Positions 1-4,911 of a stretch of DNA of 5,841 bases are shown one piece after another. The stretch comes from Acidimicrobiales bacterium (GTDB lineage Bacteria > Actinomycetota > Acidimicrobiia > Acidimicrobiales > Bog-793), in the NCBI GenBank assembly GCA_030037405.1, contig JASHRK010000369.1, forward strand, positions 1-5,841, written 5' to 3'. How positions within the stretch are numbered: the stretch's first letter is position 1; every line of letters starts with the position of its first letter. The notes under the pieces are model-generated. The model did not search any database. It saw nothing but the letters and a program-made list of their open reading frames with translations, and was not told the origin of the DNA. A program made the translations under genes and the position numbers.

Positions 1-85
1 GCGAGAAGGTCTCGGAGAGCTGCCGCCCGAGCCGGTCGCGGTAGCGGGCTCGGTAGTTGCCACTGCGCTTCTCGACGAACCCCAT
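1..85 (-). CDS. Tyrosine-recombinase-type integrase, N-terminal fragment (cut by window edge)
   Basis: Only the first 28 codons are visible; the gene continues past the left edge. The fragment includes RSGNYRARYRDRLGRQ and then LSETFS. This is the pattern of the N-terminal arm-type DNA-binding domain of phage and ICE tyrosine integrases, typically a basic 'R..GkwrARYRD..Gr..s.TF' strand-turn-strand unit. The catalytic domain with its R-H-R-Y residues would be outside the window. The ATG at 85-83 is fixed as the start: an in-frame TAA at 94-92 lies just three codons upstream, with only AGA and GAG between. The Shine-Dalgarno is poor (purine-rich AAAGAGAG abuts the ATG). The gene begins 22 bases beyond the encoded CCA of tRNA-Cys and reads away from it on the same strand, the usual arrangement at a tRNA-borne attachment site. 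The family call rests on 28 residues plus context. Confidence 0.75.
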   Translation of the reverse strand, partial: MGFVEKRSGNYRARYRDRLGRQLSETFS

Positions 86-107
86 CTCTCTTTACAGCTG
101 CACACGC

Positions 108-150
108 TGGAGGCGGCGCCCAGAATCGAACTGGGGTACAGGGCTTTGCA
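108..150 (-). other. Probable attachment-site core (tRNA-Cys 3' half)
   Basis: This is inferred, not seen as a repeat. Tyrosine integrases of tRNA-targeting elements commonly recombine within the segment from the anticodon loop to the 3' end of the tRNA, and the element carries a copy that restores the gene. Here that segment lies directly beside an integrase start. Only one copy is present in the window, so core ends and length cannot be defined. The range given spans roughly from the anticodon to the CCA. Confidence 0.4.
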
Positions 151-182
151 GGCCCTTGCCTAAACCACTCGGCCACGCCGCC
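108..182 (-). tRNA. tRNA-Cys (anticodon GCA), CCA encoded
   Basis: A full cloverleaf can be folded on the minus strand. The acceptor stem GGCGGCG (182-176) pairs perfectly with CGCCGCC (118-112). There is a 3-bp D stem GCC/GGC and an anticodon arm AGGGC-CTGCAAA-GCCCT (156-140) with GCA at 149-147. A short GTAC variable loop follows, then a T arm CCCAG-TTCGATT-CTGGG (135-119). The discriminator base at 111 is U, a known cysteine identity element, followed by template-encoded CCA (110-108). A TANNNT-type -10 candidate (TAGGGT, 200-195) lies 12 bases upstream of the tRNA 5' end, but no convincing -35 box accompanies it. The integrase gene immediately past its 3' end suggests that the 3' half of this tRNA is an integration site. 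The other att copy is not in the window. Confidence 0.95.
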
Positions 183-190
183 AGGCGAGA

Positions 191-210
191 GACCACCCTA
201 CTGGGGGATC
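191..210 (-). terminator. Weak hairpin between lipoprotein gene and tRNA-Cys
   Basis: On the minus strand, arms of 8 bases flank an AGTA loop (202-199). As RNA this gives six Watson-Crick pairs, one G-U pair and one C-U mismatch. It begins 12 bases after the lipoprotein stop codon and no U-tract follows. It could be a U-less terminator for the lipoprotein transcript, but it also overlaps the candidate -10 of the tRNA. The pairing is better on the minus strand than on the plus strand, where two mismatches appear. Confidence 0.25.
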
Positions 211-222
211 AGCACCGCGATC

Positions 223-1083
223 TCACTTGGCGCTCGTGGTCTCGTAGTTGTTCAGCACAGTCTCGAGGCCCTGGTAGCGGATGGGCGGGTCGATGGTGGC
301 GGTCGTTGGATAGGAGTACGAGAGGCGGGTGACGAGGGGCGAGCCTGGCACCGTGCTCACCTCGAGGGGAAGGAGCTTGCCGAAGGCCCGCAAGTCGATG
401 GCGCCACCCGACGTCGTAGCGAGCTCGACCCCTTCGGTGTGGTCGACGGAGACCTCGCCTTTGTTGACGAACTGCGAGACCGAGTCGTGAAGGAACTCGA
501 GGGCAAAGCCCCGCGGGTCGATCAACCCGCCCGTCGCGGCGTCGAACCAGCTAGTGCTCGACACCATGAGCTCGATCCATCTGTCGACAAGCTTCGGCCT
601 CACCTTGGTGATCTCGGCGGCGCGATGGCCGCTCGTTCGAAGGAGGGACGACCAGAACTGGTCGCCTCCGTCCACCCAGGTGCGCGCGTCGTACACGACG
701 AAACGAACCGTCCCGGTGAAGCGCTCGCCCGTCGTTGCTGCCGGGTTCCCGTGGACCGTCACCGTGCCTTCGCTGTCACTCGAGCCCGAGCTCAGCGCGT
801 GGCTCTCGACCACGTCTGAGAGGGTGATCGACGACTTGGCGGGGCTCTTGCCGGAGGCGACCGAACCGTTGATCTCGACGAAAGGCACCTTGTCGAGCTC
901 GGCCACGGCCCCGGCGTCGATCCTGGAGGGGCTCTCTCTTGCCCGCGCCGACGAGGGCGACGAGCTGCAAGCCGACGTGCCGAGGACGACAAGCCCGAGG
1001 AGGACGAGGACGAGCGAGCTGGCACGGGCCGTCGAGCGGTGGGGATGCCTCAAGTACGCGGACCTTAGCCGGCCGAGCGGCAT
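223..1083 (-). CDS. Exported lipoprotein, LppX/LprG (LolA-like) type
   Basis: The product is a 286-residue protein with a lipoprotein signal. It has a basic n-region (residues 1-20), a hydrophobic core SSLVLVLLGLVVL (22-34) and a lipobox ending GTSAC with the acylated Cys at 39. A Ser/Pro/Ala-rich linker to about residue 55 would tether the domain to the outer face of the membrane. The mature part is beta-rich. It shows the 'GxVRFVVYDARTWVDGGDQFW' style of strand-turn-strand (124-144) and a late YPTTATIDPP segment (259-268). Both recall actinobacterial LppX/LprA/LprG-family lipoproteins, which have a LolA-like fold and carry lipids or glycolipids. That assignment is by resemblance only. The ATG at 1083 is chosen because it gives a normal signal peptide; the frame stays open further upstream only as an antisense shadow of cobU. 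A 6-bp inverted repeat sits just before the start. No link to cobalamin metabolism is apparent beyond divergent position. Confidence 0.8.
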   Translation of the reverse strand: MPLGRLRSAYLRHPHRSTARASSLVLVLLGLVVLGTSACSSSPSSARARESPSRIDAGAVAELDKVPFVEINGSVASGKSPAKSSITLSDVVESHALSSGSSDSEGTVTVHGNPAATTGERFTGTVRFVVYDARTWVDGGDQFWSSLLRTSGHRAAEITKVRPKLVDRWIELMVSSTSWFDAATGGLIDPRGFALEFLHDSVSQFVNKGEVSVDHTEGVELATTSGGAIDLRAFGKLLPLEVSTVPGSPLVTRLSYSYPTTATIDPPIRYQGLETVLNNYETTSAK

Positions 1084-1085
1084 GT

Positions 1086-1102
1086 CTTCGCTCGCGGCGA
1101 AG
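1086..1102. promoter_or_regulatory. Perfect 6-bp inverted repeat abutting the lipoprotein start
   Basis: CTTCGC (1086-1091) and GCGAAG (1097-1102) are exact inverted copies separated by 5 bases. On the minus strand the palindrome ends 2 bases before the ATG at 1083, in the place where a ribosome binding site should be. It could form an RNA hairpin that limits initiation, or be a DNA operator. In DNA this G+C rich, a 6-bp palindrome may also be chance. Confidence 0.3.
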
Positions 1103-1141
1103 CCGCTAACCTCGACCTGCGACCCGGCACGCTTGGCAGAC

Positions 1142-1147
1142 GAGGAA
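1142..1147 (+). promoter_or_regulatory. Shine-Dalgarno for cobU
   Basis: GAGGAA lies 8 bases before the GTG at 1156, a standard distance. It is the only clear ribosome binding site in the cob operon and supports the GTG start of cobU. The three downstream genes lack comparable sites and probably depend on translational coupling. Confidence 0.7.
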
Positions 1148-1155
1148 TAGACAGT

Positions 1156-1680
1156 GTGATCAGCTTGGTTCTGGGCGGGACGAGGTCTGGGAAGTCCGCC
1201 GCCGCCGAGCGGCGGGCGACAGCCGAGGTAGGGCCTGAGGGCGCTCTCAGCTACGTCGCCACGGCCGTCGTGGACGGGAGTGACCCCGATCTCGAGGAGC
1301 GGGTCAAGCTCCACCGGGCGAGGAGGCCGGCGCACTGGTCGACGATCGAGGTGGGTCTCGGTGGAGACCTCGTAGGCGTCCTCGCGAGCTGCGGGACCGC
1401 CGTCCTCGTCGACTCCCTCGGGACCTGGGTTGCCGGTCTCCCTGGTTTCGGCGCCGATAGCGAACTGCTCACTCGGGCCCTGGTCGCTCGCAGGAGGATC
1501 GGCCTCGCCACGATCGTCGTCTCGGACGAGGTCGGTCTCGGAGTGCATCCTTCGACGGCAGACGGCCTCTCGTACCGTGACGCCCTCGGCGAGGTCAACC
1601 GGGCCGTCGGAGAGGTGGCCGCCGAGGTGCTCCTCGTCGTCGCAGGGCGGGTCCTCCCACTTCCACCCCTCGCGACGTGA
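1156..1680 (+). CDS. cobU: Adenosylcobinamide kinase / adenosylcobinamide-phosphate guanylyltransferase
   Basis: This cytoplasmic bifunctional enzyme (CobU, also called CobP) phosphorylates adenosylcobinamide and then transfers GMP from GTP to give adenosylcobinamide-GDP, the substrate of CobS. The 174-residue length is typical. Visible motifs are the Walker A loop GGTRSGKS (residues 7-14) and YVATA (33-37). ERVKLHRARRPAHW (48-61) follows; its His53 is probably the guanylylated His of the family, though this needs an alignment. LVDSLGTWV (84-92), VSDEVGLGVHP (122-132) and the closing YRDALGEVNRAV and VVAG segments complete the family pattern. The GTG start follows a good Shine-Dalgarno. It is the first gene of a four-gene operon, and its TGA overlaps the cobS start as GTGA (1677-1680). 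The family assignment is secure. Confidence 0.95.
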   Translation: MISLVLGGTRSGKSAAAERRATAEVGPEGALSYVATAVVDGSDPDLEERVKLHRARRPAHWSTIEVGLGGDLVGVLASCGTAVLVDSLGTWVAGLPGFGADSELLTRALVARRRIGLATIVVSDEVGLGVHPSTADGLSYRDALGEVNRAVGEVAAEVLLVVAGRVLPLPPLAT

Positions 1681-2447
1681 ACGCCACGGGAGGAGGGCTG
1701 CGGGAGGCGGCCGGTTTCTTGACGGTCTTCGGCGGGAGCAGGACCGGATCGCCGACGCCCTGGTCGCTCAAGTGGTTCCCCGCCGTCGGAGGGCTTCTCG
1801 GGGCTGCTCTCGGGATCGTCTGGTGGTCGCTCAGGCTCGTTCTTGCCCCTCTTCCTGCCGCCGTGGTCGTGGTCGGTTGCGATCTCGGCGCCACGGGCAT
1901 GCTCCACTTCGACGGGCTCCTCGATTCCGCCGACGGTCTCCTGCCACATCTCAGCCCCGAGCGTCGCCTCGAGGTGATGGCCGAGCCGCAGGTCGGCGCC
2001 TATGCGGTCGTCGTCGCCGTCTTCGCTCTCGTCGCCCGGGTGGGCGGGCTCTCGGCCGTGACGGCAGGCTCGTGGTGGCGTTCCCTCCTTCTTCTCGGGG
2101 CGATCTGGACCGTGGGCCGCTCCGTCATGGTGATAGGCGCCGTCCGCCTTCGCTATGCCCGCCCCGGCGGGATCGCCGCCGCCTTTCTCGGGAGCGGGGA
2201 GGCGGCCGAGCGGGCAACCACAGCGGCCGGCTTCGCCGGCATCGGCGCCGTCATTCTCTCAGGGGTTGCCCTGTGGGCGTGGCACGCCGTCTCTGCGCTG
2301 CCTGTGCTGGGCTTCGAGCTCCTCGGCGCCGCCGCCGTGCTCGCTCTCGGCCTGAGGCGGATCGGCGGATACACCGGGGACGTCCTCGGCGCCGCCGGGG
2401 TCGTCGGGGAGACTCTGGCGCTCCTGGCGGCGGCGGTGAAGTGGTGA
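1677..2447 (+). CDS. cobS: Adenosylcobinamide-GDP ribazoletransferase (cobalamin synthase)
   Basis: This integral membrane enzyme (CobS/CobV) condenses adenosylcobinamide-GDP with alpha-ribazole or its 5'-phosphate, attaching the lower nucleotide loop of cobalamin. The protein has 256 residues and several hydrophobic segments, for example around 36-50, 60-72, 108-128, 136-156, 185-202 and 208-226. Hallmark motifs are FPAVGG (34-39), HFDGLLDSADGLL (77-89, an acidic metal-binding motif), the RLEVMAEPQVGAYA region (97-110), YARPGG (160-165) and GGYTGDVLGA (230-239). The GTG start overlaps the cobU stop by 4 bases with no independent Shine-Dalgarno, implying coupled translation. It acts directly on the product of CobU, which fits the gene order. 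The stop overlaps the cbiB start in the same GTGA manner. Confidence 0.95.
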   Translation: MNATGGGLREAAGFLTVFGGSRTGSPTPWSLKWFPAVGGLLGAALGIVWWSLRLVLAPLPAAVVVVGCDLGATGMLHFDGLLDSADGLLPHLSPERRLEVMAEPQVGAYAVVVAVFALVARVGGLSAVTAGSWWRSLLLLGAIWTVGRSVMVIGAVRLRYARPGGIAAAFLGSGEAAERATTAAGFAGIGAVILSGVALWAWHAVSALPVLGFELLGAAAVLALGLRRIGGYTGDVLGAAGVVGETLALLAAAVKW

Positions 2448-3415
2448 CCCGCACCCGTGGTGAGGTGGCAGGCAAGGATCCCGCGAGGTCCGCCTCCCAT
2501 GCCTGCCTCTCGGTGGCGGCAGCGCTCGTCATCGATGCCCTCGTCGGCGACCAGCCCCTCGATCCCCATCCGGTCGCCCTCTTCGGCAGGGCGATGACGG
2601 CGATCGAGCGTCGCACGTGGCAGGACTCGCACCTTGCCGGGGCTGCCTACGCCGCCCTCGGGCTCCTCGGCTCCGCTGCCGGGGGAGCCTGCCTCGATCT
2701 CGTGCCCGGGGGAGCCGTCGCCGGCTGCTACACCGCAGTCGCCGGCAAGGGGCTCTGGAGCGCTGCTCGCAAGGTCGGCGACGCTCTCGAGGATGGAGAC
2801 CTCGATAAGGCGCGCAGCCTCCTCCCGAGCCTCGTCGGGCGCGATGCCGATTCCCTGGACGAGAGAGAGATCGCTCGTGCCGCCGTCGAGTCGGTGGCCG
2901 AGAACACCGTCGACGCCGTCGTGGCCCCGGCGCTCTGGGGAATGGTCGCCCGCGGGAAGGGATCGCTTGCCTACCGCGGGATCAACACCCTCGACTCGAT
3001 GGTCGGCTATAGGGACGGACGCTACGGGCGTTTCGGCTGGGCGAGCGCCCGGCTCGACGACGTCGCCAACTTCGTGCCGGCCCGTGTCACAGCCGCGCTC
3101 GTAGCGCTCATGCGCCCGCGGGCGGCGAGAGAGATATGGCGTGCGGTACGCATCGAGGCACCCTCCCACCCGTCGCCGAACGCCGGTGTCGCCGAGGCTG
3201 CGTTTGCAGCCGCCCTCGGCCTCCGCCTCGGCGGGACGAACAGCTACCGGGGCGACACGGAGCACCGGGCGCCGCTGGGAGCGGCCGGCGGCCGGGCCCC
3301 CGAGAGCGACGACATCGCCGCCGCCGTCCGCCTCTCGAGGCAGGTGACGGCGCTCCTCGGGACCGCGCTCGTGCTCGCCGCAGCCGGCGGGGCAGCGCGC
3401 TGGCGGCAGCGGTGA
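2444..3415 (+). CDS. cbiB: Adenosylcobinamide-phosphate synthase (CbiB/CobD family)
   Basis: This membrane enzyme attaches (R)-1-amino-2-propanol or its phosphate to the f-side carboxylate of adenosylcobyric acid, forming adenosylcobinamide (phosphate). The protein has 323 residues, close to the family norm. Motifs seen are DALVGDQPLDPHPV (31-44), LVGRD (130-134), ESVAENTVDAVVAPALW (149-165), YRGINTLDSMVGYRD (177-191), FGWASARLDDVANFVPAR (197-214) and SPNAGVAEAAFAAALG (244-259). The last resembles the conserved C-terminal loop of the family. The frame is open for about 1 kb upstream, but only residues from the GTG at 2444 match the family. That start makes a GTGA overlap with cobS, like the other junctions, so 2444 is chosen. 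It is called cobD in the aerobic-pathway nomenclature, not to be confused with the Salmonella CobD decarboxylase. Confidence 0.94.
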   Translation: MTRTRGEVAGKDPARSASHACLSVAAALVIDALVGDQPLDPHPVALFGRAMTAIERRTWQDSHLAGAAYAALGLLGSAAGGACLDLVPGGAVAGCYTAVAGKGLWSAARKVGDALEDGDLDKARSLLPSLVGRDADSLDEREIARAAVESVAENTVDAVVAPALWGMVARGKGSLAYRGINTLDSMVGYRDGRYGRFGWASARLDDVANFVPARVTAALVALMRPRAAREIWRAVRIEAPSHPSPNAGVAEAAFAAALGLRLGGTNSYRGDTEHRAPLGAAGGRAPESDDIAAAVRLSRQVTALLGTALVLAAAGGAARWRQR

Positions 3416-4911
3416 AAGGCGCCCTCCTCGTCGTCGGCACGGCGAGCGACGCCGGCAAGAGCCTCGTCGTCACCGGGTTGTGTCGCCATCTCGCTCGCCA
3501 GGGGGTGAAGGTGGCACCGTTCAAGGCGCAGAACATGTCCCTCAACTCCTTCGCGACCGCCTCCGGACACGAGATCGGCCGCGCCCAGGCCTTGCAAGCG
3601 TGGGCGGCTCGGGTGGAGCCCGAGGTGGAGATGAACCCGATCCTGCTCAAGCCCACGAGCGAGCGACGGAGCCAAGTCGTCGTCCTCGGGGAGCCGGTTG
3701 GGGAGACGGACGCCCGCAGCTATCTCGAGAACCGCCGTCAGAGACTCCTTCCGACCGTTCTCGACGCTTTCGGCGCCCTGAGGTCGCGCTACGACGTCGT
3801 CATCTGCGAGGGGGCGGGCAGCCCGGCAGAGATCAACCTCCTCGAGGGAGACGTTGTCAACCTCGGTCTCGCCGAGGCGGCGGGCGTCTCGGCCCTCCTC
3901 GTCGGAGACATCGACCGGGGCGGGGTCTTCGCCAGCCTGGCCGGGACCTTCGCCGTCCTCCCGGAGCACCTGGCGAGACACATAAAGGCCTTCGCCATCA
4001 ACAAGTTCCGTGGGGACCCGAGCCTGCTCTCCCCGGGGATCTCCGCCCTCGAGGAGATGGTCGCGAGGCCCTGCGCCGGCGTCATCCCCTACCTCGACGG
4101 CCTCGAGCTCGACGCCGAGGACTCGCTCGGGCTGGCCGCCCTCGTCCGCGCCGCTTCGAGAGGGTCGGCGGGCGCCCTGGACGTCGCCGTCGTGGCGTTT
4201 CCTCATGTGGCCAACTTCACCGACCTCGACCCGCTCGCCCTCGAGCCTGGCGTCTCGCTCCGCCTCGTGGACGACGCCTCTCACATCGGCGACCCGGACC
4301 TCGTGTTCCTGCCGGGGTCCAAGGCGACGGTCGCCGACCTGGCGTGGCTCACGCGGGCCGGGCTTGCGGATGTGGTGATCGAGATGGCGGCACGGCCAGG
4401 CGGCCCCACGATCCTCGGGGTCTGCGCCGGCTACCAGATGCTCGGAGTCGCCATCGAGGACGAGCACGAGTCGAAGTCCGGCCACACGCAAGCCCTCGGG
4501 CTCCTGCCGGTCGTCACCACCTTCCAGGCGAAGAAACGCACCCTTCCCCGCGCAGGCCTCTCCCTTGGCTCACGGGTGACCGGCTACGAGATCCGCCAGG
4601 GCGAGCCGGTCGTGAGCGACGGGGCGGGCGGGGTAGAGCCCTTCGCCTGGCTCGACGATCGCTTCGGCGAGGGGCCGGAAGGCTGCCTCGTCGGGGGAGG
4701 CCGCGTCGCCGGCACGAGCCTGCACGGGCTGTTCGAGTCCGACGAGTTCCGCGAGCGTTATCTGTCAGAGGTGGCCGGGCGAAGGGGAAAGGACTTCGTG
4801 GCTGGGGGAGTCCGCCACGCCGAGCGCCGCGAGGCCCAGATCGATCGGCTCGCCGATGCCCTCGAGGAGTACCTCGACCTGGACCTCGTGACGTCCCTCG
4901 TCAGCCGATGA
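3412..4911 (+). CDS. cobQ: Adenosylcobyric acid synthase, glutamine-hydrolysing
   Basis: CobQ (CbiP) amidates four peripheral carboxylates of adenosylcobyrinic acid a,c-diamide using ATP and glutamine, giving adenosylcobyric acid, the CbiB substrate. The 499-residue protein has the two expected domains. The N-terminal dethiobiotin-synthetase-like ATPase shows GTASDAGKS (9-17), KAQNMSLNS (38-46), a CEGAGSPAEINL segment (132-143) and GDIDRGGVFAS (165-175). The C-terminal class I glutamine amidotransferase-like domain has nucleophile Cys338 in GVCAGYQMLG (336-345) and catalytic His438 in TSLHGLFE (435-442). The nucleophile elbow reads CAG rather than the common CGG, a mild variant. The GTG start overlaps the cbiB stop as GTGA; the frame is open upstream but with no family similarity there. 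Its end overlaps the convergent repeat-protein gene by 11 bases. Confidence 0.96.
   Translation: MKGALLVVGTASDAGKSLVVTGLCRHLARQGVKVAPFKAQNMSLNSFATASGHEIGRAQALQAWAARVEPEVEMNPILLKPTSERRSQVVVLGEPVGETDARSYLENRRQRLLPTVLDAFGALRSRYDVVICEGAGSPAEINLLEGDVVNLGLAEAAGVSALLVGDIDRGGVFASLAGTFAVLPEHLARHIKAFAINKFRGDPSLLSPGISALEEMVARPCAGVIPYLDGLELDAEDSLGLAALVRAASRGSAGALDVAVVAFPHVANFTDLDPLALEPGVSLRLVDDASHIGDPDLVFLPGSKATVADLAWLTRAGLADVVIEMAARPGGPTILGVCAGYQMLGVAIEDEHESKSGHTQALGLLPVVTTFQAKKRTLPRAGLSLGSRVTGYEIRQGEPVVSDGAGGVEPFAWLDDRFGEGPEGCLVGGGRVAGTSLHGLFESDEFRERYLSEVAGRRGKDFVAGGVRHAERREAQIDRLADALEEYLDLDLVTSLVSR

Larger units (their letters stand above)
1084..1155. promoter_or_regulatory. Divergent intergenic region between lipoprotein gene and cob operon
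   Basis: These 72 bases separate two divergent starts, so both promoters should lie in or near them. No confident -35/-10 pair can be picked by eye for either direction. The region is too short for a cobalamin riboswitch (about 200 bases) and has no recognisable B12 box. It contains the cobU Shine-Dalgarno and an inverted repeat near the lipoprotein start, listed separately. Confidence 0.45.

Noticed and set aside
59..65. GCCACTG heptamer like the conserved element of cobalamin riboswitches
   Set aside because: It lies on the strand opposite the integrase coding region, over 1 kb from cobU, with no B12 box or surrounding structure. A chance match.
57..332. Small plus-strand open frame crossing tRNA-Cys
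   Set aside because: It reads antisense through the tRNA and the integrase start and has no coding character.
1084..1548. Upstream in-frame extension of the lipoprotein gene to 1548 (441 residues)
   Set aside because: It runs antisense through cobU, is Pro/Arg/Asp-rich with no domain character, and would bury the signal peptide in mid-protein. The ATG at 1083 gives a proper lipoprotein signal.
1430..2443. Long open extension in front of cbiB
   Set aside because: It is Arg-rich out-of-frame translation of cobU and cobS caused by high GC. Family similarity begins only after the GTG at 2444, which also forms the GTGA overlap.
3136..3411. Open extension in front of cobQ
   Set aside because: Arg/Pro-rich shadow of cbiB in another frame. 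The CobQ family pattern starts right at the GTG at 3412.
2153..4491. Two long minus-strand open frames (2153-3265 and 3244-4491) antisense to cobS, cbiB and cobQ
   Set aside because: They mirror well-supported genes, have shadow-type composition rich in Arg, Asp, Glu, Gly and Val, and show no recognisable domain. Long antisense frames are expected in high-GC DNA.
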